Source of the DNA: a bacterium
GTDB lineage: Bacteria; Actinomycetota; Acidimicrobiia; Spongiisociales; ZC4RG35
Assembly: GCA_028823995.1 (NCBI GenBank)
Contig: JAPPFD010000026.1
Location: 1 to 34,937, forward strand
DNA length: 34,937 bases
Reading direction: 5' to 3'
The position numbers and the translations under genes are program-made. A model generated the notes under the pieces. The model saw only the letters and a program-made list of their open reading frames with translations, was not told the DNA's origin and made no database searches. Shown here piece after piece: positions 1 to 8,817 of this stretch (position 1 is the stretch's first letter; the number at the start of each line of letters is the position of its first letter).

Positions 1-48
1 GGTGGTCGTACGGTGGGTGCTGGTCGGGTCACCAAAATCACCAAATAA
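1..48 (+). CDS. tuf: Elongation factor Tu, C-terminal end (partial)
   Basis: Reading from base 1 gives GGRTVGAGRVTKITK and then TAA at 46-48. This matches the well-known C-terminus of EF-Tu (GGRTVGAGRVTKI-K), the GTPase that delivers aminoacyl-tRNA to the ribosome. Only the last 15 codons are in the window, so nothing can be said about the GTPase domain. Position agrees with the usual str operon order (rpsL-rpsG-fusA-tuf) directly upstream of rpsJ. Identification is by motif and context together and is quite firm despite the short length. Confidence 0.88.
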   Translation, partial: GGRTVGAGRVTKITK

Positions 49-58
49 CAAACAACTA

Positions 59-86
59 TTCGACGGACTTGAATGCAAACTATAAG
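59..86 (+). promoter_or_regulatory. Candidate promoter for the S10 operon in an AT-rich tuf-rpsJ spacer
   Basis: The 95 bp spacer 49-143 is markedly A-rich, unlike the GC-rich genes around it. TATAAG at 81-86 differs from the sigma70 -10 consensus at one base. The hexamer 16 bp upstream, TTCGAC at 59-64, is a poor -35. Transcription would begin near 93, giving a leader of about 50 nt. rpsJ may also be read through from tuf. Candidate only. Confidence 0.4.
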
Positions 87-143
87 AACCAAATAAGGAA
101 TAAGACCCGGAACACAAAACAGGAAAAGCAGTAGAAACATTTC

Positions 144-455
144 ATGGATGAATCTCATAAGATCCGCATAAAGCTAAAGGCTTATGACCACCAGAGCGTG
201 GACGAATCGGCGCGTAAGATCGCCGCTACGGTCACCCGTACCCAGGCCAAAATCAAGGGTCCTGTTCCATTGCCCACTGAGATTCATCGTTACTGCGTGA
301 TTCGAGGACCGCACGTGGACAAGGATTCCAGGGAGCACTTCGAGATGCGTATTCACAAACGTCTGATCGACATTCTCGACCCGACCGCCAAAACGGTGGA
401 CTCGCTGATGCGTCTCGATCTTCCCGCCGGAGTAGAAGTGGAGATAAAGCTGTGA
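144..455 (+). CDS. rpsJ: 30S ribosomal protein S10 (NusE)
   Basis: This 103-residue protein is a standard-length S10. It is a small-subunit head protein that, as NusE, also joins NusG and NusB in transcription antitermination. The order [11 protein letters not shown] near the N-terminus, then [21 protein letters not shown] in the loop region and the C-terminal VEIKL, is typical of the family. The ATG at 144 has no strong Shine-Dalgarno directly upstream; an AGGA lies about 20 bases away, so initiation may depend on the A-rich unstructured leader. It opens the S10 operon, and its TGA overlaps the GTG start of rplC by 4 bp. Confidence 0.97.
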   Translation: MDESHKIRIKLKAYDHQSVDESARKIAATVTRTQAKIKGPVPLPTEIHRYCVIRGPHVDKDSREHFEMRIHKRLIDILDPTAKTVDSLMRLDLPAGVEVEIKL

Positions 456-1090
456 ACACCATTCTTGGCACCAAGCTGGGGATGAGCCAGATATTCAACG
501 AGTCGGCCCAGGCTGTGCCGGTTACCGTGATCAAGGCGGGTCCCTGCCGGGTGGTCCAGATCAAGACCGCCCAAAAGGACGGCTACGAGGCTGTGCAACT
601 GGCGTTGGAGACGGCCCGCAGCGCCAAAGTGGGAAGAGCCCTGGCCGGTCATTTCGCCAAGGCGGGGGTGGATCCATCGCGTCACCTGGTGGAGACTCCG
701 GTGGAGGACTCCGGGCAGTTCGAGGCCGGTTCGACGATCGAAGTGGATGCGGTCTTCACCGAGGGCGTGCGGGCTGACGTCACCGGCGTCTCCAAGGGCA
801 AGGGTTTTCAGGGAGTGATGAAGCGACACAACTTCTCCGGACAGTGCGCCAGTCACGGCAACCACAAAAAGCACAGGGCCGGCGGGGCGATCGGGGCCTG
901 CGCCACCCCATCCCGGGTCTTCCGGGGAAAGGCGATGCCCGGCCGCATGGGCGCGCAGCGCACCACCGTTCTCAATCTCGAGGTCGTTAAGGTTCTTCCC
1001 GAAGAAGGCCTCCTGCTTCTGAGGGGGGCTGTGCCCGGTCCCAAGGGAGGGCTGGTTCTGGTAAGAAGGGCGGTGAAGGCCGGTGGCTGA
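452..1090 (+). CDS. rplC: 50S ribosomal protein L3
   Basis: The 212-residue protein is a full-length L3, which binds near the start of 23S rRNA and helps form the peptidyl transferase region. It begins [15 protein letters not shown], the conserved L3 N-terminus, and contains [17 protein letters not shown] and MPGRMG, the extended loop that reaches toward the catalytic centre. The GTG start at 452 overlaps the rpsJ stop in a GTGA quartet, indicating translational coupling. It overlaps rplD by 8 bp at its 3' end. Nothing is unusual in length or motif content. Confidence 0.97.
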   Translation: MNTILGTKLGMSQIFNESAQAVPVTVIKAGPCRVVQIKTAQKDGYEAVQLALETARSAKVGRALAGHFAKAGVDPSRHLVETPVEDSGQFEAGSTIEVDAVFTEGVRADVTGVSKGKGFQGVMKRHNFSGQCASHGNHKKHRAGGAIGACATPSRVFRGKAMPGRMGAQRTTVLNLEVVKVLPEEGLLLLRGAVPGPKGGLVLVRRAVKAGG

Positions 1091-1730
1091 ACTGACCGCC
1101 CCCCTGTATGACGCAGATGGAGTTCTCCAGGGAGAGACCCCTCTGGATCCGTCGGTGTTCGGGATTTCCCCCAACCTTCCGGTTCTGCACCAGGTGGTCA
1201 CGGCCCAGATGGCCGGTAAGCGCTCGGGAAGCGCTTCCACCAAGACCCGGGCCCAGGTCAGGGGCGGGGGCCGCAAGCCCTGGCGGCAGAAGGGGATCGG
1301 AAGGGCCCGCCACGGCTCGATCCGTTCCCCCATGTGGCGAGGGGGAGGCGTGGCCCACGGCCCCAAGCCTCGCAGCTATCACCAGCGGACTCCGGCAAAG
1401 ATGCGCCGGCTGGCGCTTGTGAGCGCTCTATCGGCCCGGGCGTCGGAGGGCGCCGTTCACACCGTGGTTCCCCTGGAATGGGAGACGCCCCACACCAAGA
1501 CGGCCCTCGCCCTCCTGAGGGCGATCGGACTGGAGGGCAAGACCCTGGTGGTCGTCGAGCGGCGAGACGGAACCGAGGAGCTGTCCTTTCGGAACCTCCC
1601 CGATGTTCGGATAGCCGAAGCCCGGTACGTCACTCCATACGACGTGCTGTGGTCCCGGCACCTGCTGTTCTGTGCGGGCACCTGGGGTGCGTACGGCTCT
1701 CCGGAACCGCTGGAGGCCAAGGCGTCATGA
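1083..1730 (+). CDS. rplD: 50S ribosomal protein L4
   Basis: A 215-residue L4. The hallmark extended-loop segment is present around residues 60-95 ([19 protein letters not shown], then PMWRGGG), which lines the peptide exit tunnel. The GTG start at 1083 lies inside the rplC 3' end, an 8 bp overlap. In Escherichia coli L4 represses the S10 operon through a leader structure; I see no recognisable equivalent in the short leader at 87-143, so that mode of control cannot be claimed here. The stop overlaps rplW as ATGA. Confidence 0.96.
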   Translation: MAELTAPLYDADGVLQGETPLDPSVFGISPNLPVLHQVVTAQMAGKRSGSASTKTRAQVRGGGRKPWRQKGIGRARHGSIRSPMWRGGGVAHGPKPRSYHQRTPAKMRRLALVSALSARASEGAVHTVVPLEWETPHTKTALALLRAIGLEGKTLVVVERRDGTEELSFRNLPDVRIAEARYVTPYDVLWSRHLLFCAGTWGAYGSPEPLEAKAS

Positions 1731-2014
1731 AGTACCCGCACGACGTGATCCTGGGACCGGTCGTCTCCGAGAAGTCATTCGACCTCATCGAGTCCAACAA
1801 CACCTACTCCTTCCTGGTGGATCCCCGGGCCAACAAGACAGAGATCCGCCAGTCGGTGGAAACCATCTTCGATGTAGAGGTGCTCTCGGTCAACACCTAC
1901 AATCGGCGGGGTAAGCGCAAGCGCACCCGTCGCACCATGGGAAGACGCAAAGACACCAAGCGGGCCCTGGTGAAACTGGCCGACGACCACTCGATCGATT
2001 TGTTCGGGGTGTAA
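1727..2014 (+). CDS. rplW: 50S ribosomal protein L23
   Basis: A 95-residue L23, which sits at the tunnel exit and is the docking point for trigger factor and SRP. The start was chosen as the ATG at 1727, giving [18 protein letters not shown]; this matches the family N-terminus and forms the ATGA overlap with rplD. The frame stays open upstream, but that extension only shadows rplD. The conserved basic loop is visible as [19 protein letters not shown] around residues 58-77. It is followed by rplB after 4 bp. Confidence 0.96.
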   Translation: MKYPHDVILGPVVSEKSFDLIESNNTYSFLVDPRANKTEIRQSVETIFDVEVLSVNTYNRRGKRKRTRRTMGRRKDTKRALVKLADDHSIDLFGV

Positions 2015-2018
2015 AGAC

Positions 2019-2852
2019 ATGGCAGTGATAAAACGCAATCCCACTTCTCCCGGCCGGCGCTTCCAGACCGTCTCCGATTTCTCTGAGATCACGCGCAGTC
2101 GTCCCGAGAAGTCCCTTTTGGCTCCCCGGCCTTCCAAGGCGGGGCGCAACAGCCATGGACGGATCACCTCCCGCCATCGGGGGGGAGGTCACAAGCGCCG
2201 TTATCGGGTCATCGATTTCCGGAGAACCAAGGACGGCGTGCCCGCCAAGGTGGCTGCAATCGAATACGACCCCAACCGCAACGCCCGGATAGCCCTGCTC
2301 CACTACGTGGACGGAGAGAAGAGGTACATTCTCGCCCCGGTGGGAGTGGGTGTGGGGGACCGGATCAGTTCCGGACCAAAGGCCGAGATTCGCCCAGGTA
2401 ACGCCATGGCCCTCCGCAACATCCCGGCTGGAACCACCGTTCATGCGGTGGAGATCCGACCCGGTGGGGGCGCCAAAATCGCCCGGGCGGCGGGATCGTC
2501 GGTGCAACTCATGTCCAAGGAAGGGGGAATGGCCCTGCTCCGGCTTCCCTCCGGGGAGATGCGCATGGTTCCCATGGACTGCCGCGCCACCATCGGTCAG
2601 GTAGGCAACACCGAGGCCGAATTGGTGAAGCTGGGCAAGGCGGGCCGGAATCGGTGGAAGGGCGTGCGCCCCCAGACCAGGGGAGTGGCTATGAACCCCA
2701 TAGACCACCCGCTGGGCGGGGGAGAGGGAAAGTCTTCGGGAGGACGGACGCCGGTCAGCCCCTGGGGCAAGCCGGAGGGACGCACCCGCAAGAAGAACAA
2801 GCAGAGCAACAAGTACATCGTTCGCCGTCGATATGCCAAGGGTCGGAGGTAG
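2019..2852 (+). CDS. rplB: 50S ribosomal protein L2
   Basis: This 277-residue L2 is one of the most conserved large-subunit proteins and is needed for subunit association and peptidyl transfer. The SH3-like and OB-fold regions and the basic C-terminal tail ([18 protein letters not shown]) are all present. The universally conserved loop reads [16 protein letters not shown], so Asp229 and His230 (the equivalents of E. coli D228 and H229) are kept. The second histidine of the usual DHPHGGG motif is Leu232 (CTG at 2712-2714). The protein is otherwise typical and is followed by rpsS after 2 bp. Confidence 0.97.
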   Translation: MAVIKRNPTSPGRRFQTVSDFSEITRSRPEKSLLAPRPSKAGRNSHGRITSRHRGGGHKRRYRVIDFRRTKDGVPAKVAAIEYDPNRNARIALLHYVDGEKRYILAPVGVGVGDRISSGPKAEIRPGNAMALRNIPAGTTVHAVEIRPGGGAKIARAAGSSVQLMSKEGGMALLRLPSGEMRMVPMDCRATIGQVGNTEAELVKLGKAGRNRWKGVRPQTRGVAMNPIDHPLGGGEGKSSGGRTPVSPWGKPEGRTRKKNKQSNKYIVRRRYAKGRR

Positions 2853-2854
2853 CA

Positions 2855-3142
2855 GTGGGCAGAAGTCTGAAGAAGGGCCCCTTTGTGGATGACCATTTGC
2901 TGGAGAAGGTCGAGGAACTCAACGCGGCGCGCCAGAAGCGGGTGATCCGCACCTGGAGCCGGCGGTCCACGGTGATACCGGCCATGATCGGTCACACCAT
3001 CGCCGTCCATGACGGACGCCGCCATGTACCCGTCTACCTGACCGAGTCGATGGTCGGCCACAAGCTGGGAGAGTTCGCTCCCACCAGGACCTTCCGCAAG
3101 CATCCGGGCGGCAAGCGGGAGAAGGTGGTGAGAAAGAAGTGA
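2855..3142 (+). CDS. rpsS: 30S ribosomal protein S19
   Basis: A 95-residue S19, a head protein that contacts S13 and the A-site tRNA region. The GTG at 2855 is the chosen start because it gives [16 protein letters not shown], the canonical N-terminus; upstream frame-open sequence belongs to the rplB shadow. Other signatures are [19 protein letters not shown] and [19 protein letters not shown]. An AGGT/GGAGG-like element at 2843-2850 within the rplB end can serve as the ribosome binding site. It overlaps rplV by 4 bp (GTGA). Confidence 0.96.
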   Translation: MGRSLKKGPFVDDHLLEKVEELNAARQKRVIRTWSRRSTVIPAMIGHTIAVHDGRRHVPVYLTESMVGHKLGEFAPTRTFRKHPGGKREKVVRKK

Positions 3143-3492
3143 GGACCCAGGCCCGCGCCCGTTTCCTCCGTCACTCCCCCTACAAGATGAGGCGGGTGAC
3201 CGATCTGGTGAGGGGGAAGCAGGTGTCCGAGGCGAGGCACGTTCTAGCAGCGGTCAACCGGGGCGCCGCACCCGCCATTCTCAAGGTTTTGAACTCGGCG
3301 GTTGCCAACGCGGAGAACAACCTGGAGTTGGATCCCGACGATCTGAGGGTGGAGGCCGCATATGTGGATGAGGGCCCCACTCTCCGTTCCTACCGCGCCC
3401 GGGCAAGGGGTCGGGTTGCCAGGATTCGCAAGCGCACCAGTCATCTGACCATAGTGGTGGCAGACTCCGAGTACGACGGAGAGGAGATCTAA
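3139..3492 (+). CDS. rplV: 50S ribosomal protein L22
   Basis: A 117-residue L22, whose beta-hairpin reaches into the exit tunnel and is the site of many macrolide-resistance changes. The N-terminal [20 protein letters not shown] motif and the C-terminal hairpin ([20 protein letters not shown] followed by [10 protein letters not shown]) are clear. The GTG start overlaps the rpsS stop. Its TAA shares one base with the rpsC ATG (TAATG). Length and motifs are ordinary. Confidence 0.96.
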   Translation: MRTQARARFLRHSPYKMRRVTDLVRGKQVSEARHVLAAVNRGAAPAILKVLNSAVANAENNLELDPDDLRVEAAYVDEGPTLRSYRARARGRVARIRKRTSHLTIVVADSEYDGEEI

Positions 3493-4448
3493 TGGGACAG
3501 AAGACCCATCCCTATTCGTTCCGATTGGGGGTCGTGACCGACTGGAAGTCCAAGTGGTATTCGGACCGGGACTACGTGAACCTGGTCAACGAGGACTGGC
3601 AGATACGCGACTATCTAAGGGGAAGGCTCCTGCGAGGGGCGGTTTCCCGCATCGAGGTGGAGAGAACCCGCGACCGGGTGGTGGTGGAGATCCACACCGC
3701 CCGACCGGGGGTGGTGATCGGCCGCCGCGGAGCTGAAGCCGAGCGGTTGCGCAAGGGCCTGGAGAAGCTCACCTCGAAGTCGATCAAGCTCAACATCATC
3801 GAGGTCAAGGATCCCGAACTGGATGCTCAACTCCTCGCGCAGGGGATCGCCGACCAACTGGAAAACCGTGTCTCCTTTCGCCGCGCCATGAAGCGAGCGC
3901 TGGGCACGGCCCGAAAAGCGGGCGCCCAGGGAGTGCGAGTGGAGTGCAAGGGCAGGCTGGGCGGAGCCGATATGGGTCGCAGGGAGTGGTATCTGGAGGG
4001 CCGGGTTCCCCTTCACACTATTCGGGCCGACATCGACTACGGGGTGGCGACCGCCCACACCATGGTGGGAACCATCGGCGTGAAGGTGTGGATCTACAAG
4101 GGCGACGTGTTCAAGGCCCCCTCCTCGGGCGAGAAGATAGCCGCAGAGGTGGCCCTGGCGGCCGGCGGTCCTACCAGGCGTCGCCGCACTCCCGCCAAGG
4201 CGCGCGCCGAGGCCGCAGCCGGAGGAAGAAAGGGCCCGCGTCTGATCGAGGCGGGCGGGGGCAAGCGCCCGGTCCAGCCTGCGGCGCCCAAGCGGGATGG
4301 TCGCAAACGCATCATCGAGGCGGGCGGCGGCCGCAAGCGGGCCGCACAGGACACAGACGACATGTGGGAGATGGAAGACTCCGAAACGGGCGCCCCGGCG
4401 GCCGACGCCCCGACGGGCGAGGAGGATTCATCGGAGGAGCGTTCCTGA
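3492..4448 (+). CDS. rpsC: 30S ribosomal protein S3 with a long C-terminal tail
   Basis: S3 binds the lower 30S head and forms part of the mRNA entry helicase. The N-terminal KH domain ([14 protein letters not shown] loop at residues 77-80) and the C-terminal S3 domain ([27 protein letters not shown]) are intact to about residue 210. At 318 residues it is much longer than the E. coli protein (233). The extra roughly 100 residues are low-complexity: an Ala/Arg/Lys-rich part, two near-identical blocks [10 protein letters not shown] (250-259) and [10 protein letters not shown] (273-282), and an acidic end. The tail has the same GC-rich composition and no frameshift, so it appears genuine. It shares one base with rplP (TGATG). 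Confidence 0.96.
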   Translation: MGQKTHPYSFRLGVVTDWKSKWYSDRDYVNLVNEDWQIRDYLRGRLLRGAVSRIEVERTRDRVVVEIHTARPGVVIGRRGAEAERLRKGLEKLTSKSIKLNIIEVKDPELDAQLLAQGIADQLENRVSFRRAMKRALGTARKAGAQGVRVECKGRLGGADMGRREWYLEGRVPLHTIRADIDYGVATAHTMVGTIGVKVWIYKGDVFKAPSSGEKIAAEVALAAGGPTRRRRTPAKARAEAAAGGRKGPRLIEAGGGKRPVQPAAPKRDGRKRIIEAGGGRKRAAQDTDDMWEMEDSETGAPAADAPTGEEDSSEERS

Positions 4449-4861
4449 TGTTGATGCCCAAGAGAACCCGTCACCGCAAGGTCCACAGGGGCCGGAGAAG
4501 GGGAGTCGCCAAGGGCGGCACCAAGGCGAATTTCGGAGAATACGGCTTGCAGGCCCTGACCGCGGGGTGGGTCACCGCCCGCCAGATCGAGTCCGCCCGC
4601 GTGGCGATAACGCGGTCGGTGAGACGAGGCGGAAGGGTGTGGATAACCATCTTTCCCGACAAGCCGGTGACCGCCAAACCGGCCGAGACCCGTATGGGGT
4701 CGGGGAAGGGTAACCCGGAGTTCTGGGTGGCGGTGGTCAAGCCCGGCCGGATCATGTTCGAGTTGGGTGGGGTGCCGGAGCATCTTGCCCGGGAAGCGAT
4801 GCGCAAGGCCGGACACAAGCTTCCCGTGAAGACCAGGTTTGTAGCCAGGGAGGAAGCATGA
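4448..4861 (+). CDS. rplP: 50S ribosomal protein L16
   Basis: A 137-residue L16, which organises the A-site tRNA region of the large subunit. The start at 4448 ([16 protein letters not shown]) fits the family N-terminus, although the in-frame ATG at 4454 (MPKRT) would be nearer the commonest annotation. Conserved features are the [14 protein letters not shown] stretch, RMGSGKG around residue 80, and the C-terminal [12 protein letters not shown]. It is coupled to rpsC by a shared base and to rpmC by an ATGA overlap. Confidence 0.96.
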   Translation: MLMPKRTRHRKVHRGRRRGVAKGGTKANFGEYGLQALTAGWVTARQIESARVAITRSVRRGGRVWITIFPDKPVTAKPAETRMGSGKGNPEFWVAVVKPGRIMFELGGVPEHLAREAMRKAGHKLPVKTRFVAREEA

Positions 4862-5085
4862 GTCCGGCCGAGTTGCGGGAAATGAACTATCGGGAGCTCA
4901 CCGAGAAGCTTGCTGAGTCCAAGGAGGAGCTTTTCAACCTCCGTTTCCAGTTGGCCACCAACCAACTGGACAACACCGCCCGCATCGGGGCGGTGAAAAA
5001 GACCGTGGCCCGCATACGCACCATTCTCCGCCAGAGGGAGATAGAGCTTTGGTATGCCCAGCAGGAGGCCGCCGCCAATGAGTGA
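4858..5085 (+). CDS. rpmC: 50S ribosomal protein L29
   Basis: A 75-residue L29, a two-helix protein near the tunnel exit that touches L23 and the signal recognition particle. The sequence reads [27 protein letters not shown] and then an NTARI-KK-ARI segment, the usual L29 pattern of two antiparallel helices. It starts in an ATGA overlap with rplP and overlaps rpsQ by 8 bp. The C-terminus is slightly extended and ends in Glu/Ala-rich residues. Confidence 0.94.
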   Translation: MSPAELREMNYRELTEKLAESKEELFNLRFQLATNQLDNTARIGAVKKTVARIRTILRQREIELWYAQQEAAANE

Positions 5086-5335
5086 CCGACCAAGACGCAA
5101 GAGCCGGGTGGGCGTGGTCACCTCGGACCGACGGGACCGGACCATCTCGGTCAGGGTTGCCACCTCCTATAAGCATCCCCGCTATCACAAGGTGGTTCGA
5201 AAGACCAGGCTGTACCACGTCCACGACCAGGACAACGACGCCCGGACCGGAGACATGGTGCGGATCGTGGAGACCCGTCCGCTGTCACGCCAGAAGCGTT
5301 GGAGGATGACCGAGATCCTGGAGCGAGCCAAGTGA
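5078..5335 (+). CDS. rpsQ: 30S ribosomal protein S17
   Basis: An 85-residue S17, an OB-fold primary 16S rRNA binder. I place the start at the ATG at 5078 ([18 protein letters not shown]) because it matches family length. An upstream in-frame ATG at 5054 would add eight residues that overlap rpmC further. The conserved [19 protein letters not shown] segment and the later GD-V-I-ETRPLS pattern are seen. Overlaps rpmC by 8 bp and rplN by 4 bp. Confidence 0.94.
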   Translation: MSDRPRRKSRVGVVTSDRRDRTISVRVATSYKHPRYHKVVRKTRLYHVHDQDNDARTGDMVRIVETRPLSRQKRWRMTEILERAK

Positions 5336-5700
5336 TCCAGAAAGAGAGCAGGCTGAGGGTGGCTGACAACACCGGCGCCCGCTCCGTGCTGTGCATTGGA
5401 ATGCTGGGCGGCACCCGTCGCCGCTATGCGCGGGTGGGGGACGAGATCGTGGTGACCGTGAAGGAAGCCGTCCCGGGGGGAGTGATCAAGAAGGGGGAGG
5501 TGGTCCGGGCAGTGGTGGTGCGTACTCGCAAGGAGCGGCGCCGCCCCGACGGGACCTACATTCGTTTCGACGACAATGCCTGTGTGATCATCGATCCCCA
5601 GCGCCAGCCTCGGGGCACCCGGATCTTCGGCCCCGTGGCCAGGGAATTGCGGGAGAAGCGGTTCATGCGGATCGTCTCGCTGGCGCCGGAGGTGTTATGA
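5332..5700 (+). CDS. rplN: 50S ribosomal protein L14
   Basis: A 122-residue L14, exactly the usual length; it forms an inter-subunit bridge and binds RsfS during dormancy. The start is the GTG at 5332, giving [17 protein letters not shown], the canonical N-terminus; the frame is open upstream only because of rpsQ. The [16 protein letters not shown] segment and C-terminal [10 protein letters not shown] are diagnostic. It begins the spc-type section of the supercluster without any intergenic space, so the S10 and spc sets are probably one transcript here. Confidence 0.97.
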   Translation: MIQKESRLRVADNTGARSVLCIGMLGGTRRRYARVGDEIVVTVKEAVPGGVIKKGEVVRAVVVRTRKERRRPDGTYIRFDDNACVIIDPQRQPRGTRIFGPVARELREKRFMRIVSLAPEVL

Positions 5701-5999
5701 AGCTGCGGACAGGAGACCGGGTGAAGATCATCACCGGCAAGGACGTCGGCCGGGAGTCGAGAATCTCGCGGGTGATTCCCGGCAGGAACAAGGTGATCGT
5801 GGAAGGGGTGAACACGGCCAAGCGCCATCAGCGTCCCCAGAGCGGGACCATGCAGGGCGGAATCATCGACAAAGACATGCCCGTTGACGCCTCCAACGTG
5901 ATGATCGTTTGCGAGGAGTGCGGACCCACCAAGATCGGGCAGCGTTTTGACGAGCGCGGCAAGCACCGGGTGTGCCGGAAGTGCGGAGGTGACCTGTGA
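5697..5999 (+). CDS. rplX: 50S ribosomal protein L24
   Basis: A 100-residue L24, one of the two assembly initiators of the large subunit. The KOW motif is at the N-terminus ([15 protein letters not shown]) and [10 protein letters not shown] follows. The C-terminal part contains two CxxC pairs at residues 72/75 (CEEC) and 93/96 (CRKC), a likely zinc knuckle found in many bacterial L24 proteins. The ATG at 5697 overlaps the rplN stop as ATGA, and its stop overlaps the GTG of rplE. Confidence 0.96.
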   Translation: MKLRTGDRVKIITGKDVGRESRISRVIPGRNKVIVEGVNTAKRHQRPQSGTMQGGIIDKDMPVDASNVMIVCEECGPTKIGQRFDERGKHRVCRKCGGDL

Positions 6000-6574
6000 G
6001 CCAGGGTAACGGCGCCGCGCCACCCCGGCTCAAGGATCGGTTCCGGTCGGAGGTGGCCGCCGCTCTTCACAAGGAACTGGGCCTTGCCAACCCCATGGAG
6101 GTCCCCCGTCTGGAGAAGATCGTGGTGAACATGGGGATCGGGGAAGCGGTCAGGGATCGCAAGCAGGTCGACAACGCCCTCTCGGAGTTGGAACTGATCA
6201 CCGGACAGCGTCCCCGTCTGAACAGGGCCCGCAAGTCGGTGGCCGGGTTCCGGATAAGAAAGGGGATGCCGGTGGGTATCTCGGTGACGCTTCGGGGAGA
6301 TCGCATGTGGGAATTCTTCGACCGTGTGATGTCGATCGCCATTCCCAGGGTGCGGGACTTTCGAGGCATGAACCCCAGGTCCTTTGATGGAAGAGGCAAC
6401 TATTCTTTCGGCTTCGACGAGCAGTTGGTCTTTCCCGAAATACATTACGACCAGGTGTCGGAGACCCGGGGAATGGACATCACTATCTGCACTACCGCAG
6501 ACCGCGATGACCATGCCCGCGCCTTTCTGGCGGCTTTCGGGTTTCCCTTCCGGGTCAGAGAGTCTTTGTACTAA
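5996..6574 (+). CDS. rplE: 50S ribosomal protein L5
   Basis: A 192-residue L5, which with 5S rRNA and L18 forms the central protuberance and contacts P-site tRNA. The motif [16 protein letters not shown] is at residues 38-53, and the later [18 protein letters not shown] and [13 protein letters not shown] segments are typical. The N-terminus ([15 protein letters not shown]) is about ten residues longer than the E. coli form, a common actinobacterial feature. It uses a GTG start in a GTGA overlap with rplX. Confidence 0.96.
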   Translation: MSQGNGAAPPRLKDRFRSEVAAALHKELGLANPMEVPRLEKIVVNMGIGEAVRDRKQVDNALSELELITGQRPRLNRARKSVAGFRIRKGMPVGISVTLRGDRMWEFFDRVMSIAIPRVRDFRGMNPRSFDGRGNYSFGFDEQLVFPEIHYDQVSETRGMDITICTTADRDDHARAFLAAFGFPFRVRESLY

Positions 6575-6584
6575 GGAGTTTCGA

Positions 6585-6770
6585 GTGGCGCGTAAATCCC
6601 TCATTGCCAAAGCCAAACGCCCGCCCAAGTACAAGGTGCGAGCCTACAACCGGTGCCGCCGGTGCGGTCGGGCGCGCGCCTTCCTGCGCGACTTCGGGAT
6701 GTGCAGGATATGCGTGCGGGAACTGGCTTCCCGCGGGGAGTTGCCCGGAATCAGAAAGGCGTCGTGGTAA
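6585..6770 (+). CDS. rpsN: 30S ribosomal protein S14, zinc type (S14Z)
   Basis: This 61-residue protein is the short zinc-ribbon form of S14 (also written rpsZ). Four cysteines at residues 24, 27, 40 and 43 (CRRC and CRIC) form the metal site. It starts with a GTG at 6585, preceded at 6573-6578 by AAGGAG, one of the few clear Shine-Dalgarno sequences in the cluster. No zinc-free long S14 is in the window, so whether a low-zinc paralogue exists elsewhere cannot be judged. Confidence 0.96.
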   Translation: MARKSLIAKAKRPPKYKVRAYNRCRRCGRARAFLRDFGMCRICVRELASRGELPGIRKASW

Positions 6771-6772
6771 CG

Positions 6773-7177
6773 ATGATGACCGATCCGGTGGCCGACATGC
6801 TGACTCGCATACGCAATGGAGTCTCCGCCCGCCACGCGCACGTGGAGATGCCCTCATCCCGGCTGAAAGAACGGATTGCCCGCATCCTGGCCGCCGAAGG
6901 CTTCGTGGACGGGTTCTCCGTCGCCGGGGTGGACGACTCGAAGCCGCACCGGGTGTTGAAGGTCGAACTCCGGTACACCGAGGACAGGATCTCCGCCATC
7001 TCCGGTCTACGCCGGATCTCCAAGCCGGGCCATCGCCGCTACAGCGGGGCGTCGGACATCGGCCGCGTGCAGGGTGGAATGGGGGTGGCGATCGTCTCCA
7101 CCTCCCAGGGACTGCTCACCGACCGGGAAGCCCGCCGGAGGCGATTGGGCGGCGAGATCCTCTGCGAGGTGTGGTGA
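6773..7177 (+). CDS. rpsH: 30S ribosomal protein S8
   Basis: A 134-residue S8, a primary 16S rRNA binder in the platform. It begins MMTDPVADMLTRIRNG; either ATG (6773 or 6776) could be used, and both fit. The first domain ends near KVELRYT, and the C-terminal STSQGLLTDREARRRRLGGEILCEVW is the family signature. The frame is open well upstream across rpsN, but that stretch is not S8-like. In E. coli S8 represses the spc operon; no matching leader site was identified here. Its last base is shared with the rplF start. Confidence 0.96.
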   Translation: MMTDPVADMLTRIRNGVSARHAHVEMPSSRLKERIARILAAEGFVDGFSVAGVDDSKPHRVLKVELRYTEDRISAISGLRRISKPGHRRYSGASDIGRVQGGMGVAIVSTSQGLLTDREARRRRLGGEILCEVW

Positions 7178-7716
7178 TGAGCAGAGTGGGCATGGCTCCG
7201 ATAACGATTCCTGCCGGTGTGGACCTTGCGGTGGAGGGATCGTCGGTGGTGGTGAAGGGTCCCATGGGCGAGTTGTCCCGGACCTTCCATGAGCGGGTGA
7301 GGATCGATGTCTCCGACAGCCAGGCGCTGGTGAGCCGGGTGGATGAGTCCCGGATGTCGCGATCGCTCCATGGATTGTCCCGCACGCTCCTGGCGAACAT
7401 GGTCACCGGGGTGGTGCAGGGTTATCAGAAAGAACTCACCATTGTGGGAGTGGGTTACCGGGCACAGTCGCAGGGAGACCGCCTGGTTATGCAACTGGGG
7501 TTCAGCCACCCGGTGGAGATACCGGCTCCCGAGGGAATCACCTTTGAAACCCCTGCTCCCACCCGGATCATCGTGAAGGGCATCGACAAGCAAAAAGTCG
7601 GCCACATTGCGGCCGACATCAGGCGTGTTCGCCCTCCCGAGCCTTACAAGGGAAAGGGCATCCGCTACGTCGACGAGAAGGTGCGTCGCAAGGCAGGTAA
7701 GGCGGGAAGAATATGA
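7177..7716 (+). CDS. rplF: 50S ribosomal protein L6
   Basis: A 179-residue L6 with the usual tandem repeat of two similar domains, located near the sarcin-ricin loop and factor-binding site. It starts [15 protein letters not shown] and ends with the conserved [23 protein letters not shown]. The ATG at 7177 shares a base with the rpsH stop (TGATG). It overlaps rplR by 4 bp. Nothing unusual. Confidence 0.96.
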   Translation: MSRVGMAPITIPAGVDLAVEGSSVVVKGPMGELSRTFHERVRIDVSDSQALVSRVDESRMSRSLHGLSRTLLANMVTGVVQGYQKELTIVGVGYRAQSQGDRLVMQLGFSHPVEIPAPEGITFETPAPTRIIVKGIDKQKVGHIAADIRRVRPPEPYKGKGIRYVDEKVRRKAGKAGRI

Positions 7717-8066
7717 GGTCAACACGGACCGCGGCCAGATTGCGCCGTCATCGGCGCGTGCGCAAGAAGATCAGGGGCAGCGCCAACCGGCCCCGCTTGG
7801 CGGTGTTTCGTTCCAACCGCTATATATACGCCCAGGTCATCGACGATGATCGGGGCCACACGGTGGCGGCGGCATCTTCCCTGGAGCCGGAGCTTCGCCA
7901 ACGCTCCCTGACCGTTGAGACGGCTGGTGAGGTGGGGAAACTCCTGGCGGGACGAAGCCTCGAGGCGGGGGTCGATACCGTGGTCTTCGACCGGGGCGGC
8001 TACCGGTTCGGGGGAAGGGTGCGGGCCCTGGCCGAAGCCGCCCGCGCCGACGGACTGAGTTTTTGA
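7713..8066 (+). CDS. rplR: 50S ribosomal protein L18
   Basis: A 117-residue L18, which carries 5S rRNA into the large subunit. The basic N-terminus ([14 protein letters not shown]) is followed by [20 protein letters not shown], and the C-terminal half has [22 protein letters not shown], all characteristic. Translation starts in an ATGA overlap with rplF. After its stop there is an 8 bp gap, and a GAGGT at the stop can serve rpsE. Confidence 0.96.
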   Translation: MRSTRTAARLRRHRRVRKKIRGSANRPRLAVFRSNRYIYAQVIDDDRGHTVAAASSLEPELRQRSLTVETAGEVGKLLAGRSLEAGVDTVVFDRGGYRFGGRVRALAEAARADGLSF

Positions 8067-8074
8067 GGTAGCCG

Positions 8075-8626
8075 ATGGCAGAGATACAACAGTACGAAGA
8101 GAGGGTCATCAAGATCAGCCGGGTGGCCAAGGTGGTGAAGGGCGGCCGCCGGTTCTCCTTCACGGCCCTGGTGGCGGTGGGCGACGGCGCCGGCCGGGTG
8201 GGAATTGCCCACGGCCGGGCCAAGGAAGTGCCGGTAGCGATCCAAAAGGCTATGGAGATGGCGCGCCGTTCCATGGTCACCGTCCCCATGACCGGCGTGA
8301 CGGTGATTCACCAGACCATCGGCAAGCACGATGCGTCCAGGGTGCTGATCAAGCCCGCTTCTCCGGGAACGGGCGTGATCGCCGGCGGGGCGGTCCGCCA
8401 GATCCTCGAGGCGGCGGGTATCAAGGACGCCCTGGCCAAGTCGCTGGGTTCCCCGTCCCATCTCAACGTGGCCCGGGCCACCATGAACGCTCTCATGGGC
8501 CAGCGCCGTCCCGATGAGGTGGCCCGTCTGCGCGGGAAGCGTCCCGAGGAGTTCGTTCCTCCCGCCCTGCTGGATGCCTACCGTTCCACCGAGGCGATGC
8601 GCGCCGCCCCCAAGGCGGTCCGATGA
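8075..8626 (+). CDS. rpsE: 30S ribosomal protein S5
   Basis: A 183-residue S5, needed for decoding fidelity and mRNA unwinding at the entry site. The double-stranded-RNA-binding-like N-terminal domain (RVAKVVKGGRRFSFTALVAVGD) and the C-terminal SPGTGVIAGGAVRQILEAAGI segment are both clear. The tail of about 20 residues beyond the core (AYRSTEAMRAAPKAVR) is modest. Its stop overlaps rpmD as ATGA. Confidence 0.97.
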   Translation: MAEIQQYEERVIKISRVAKVVKGGRRFSFTALVAVGDGAGRVGIAHGRAKEVPVAIQKAMEMARRSMVTVPMTGVTVIHQTIGKHDASRVLIKPASPGTGVIAGGAVRQILEAAGIKDALAKSLGSPSHLNVARATMNALMGQRRPDEVARLRGKRPEEFVPPALLDAYRSTEAMRAAPKAVR

Positions 8627-8817
8627 GCGAGGAAAAGACCCTTCGGGTGACCCTCCGCCGCAGCGTGATCGGTGAGAAGCCGAAAACGCGCCGGACGGTC
8701 CGCGGCCTGGGTCTCTGTCGCATCGACCACACCGTGGAACACGCCGACCGGCCCGAGATACGCGGGATGATTCACCGGGTCCGCCACCTGGTGGAAGTGG
8801 AGGAAGCCCATGGCTGA
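8623..8817 (+). CDS. rpmD: 50S ribosomal protein L30
   Basis: A 64-residue L30, the short bacterial form. The pattern LRVTLRRSVIGEKPKTRRTVRGLGL followed by MIHRVRHLVEVEE matches the family (the SxIG-xxxxxxT-xxLGL and I--V-HLV-VEE segments). It is coupled to rpsE by an ATGA overlap and overlaps rplO by 8 bp. It is quoted here in parts because the family is short, but the position between rpsE and rplO makes the call secure. Confidence 0.94.
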   Translation: MSEEKTLRVTLRRSVIGEKPKTRRTVRGLGLCRIDHTVEHADRPEIRGMIHRVRHLVEVEEAHG

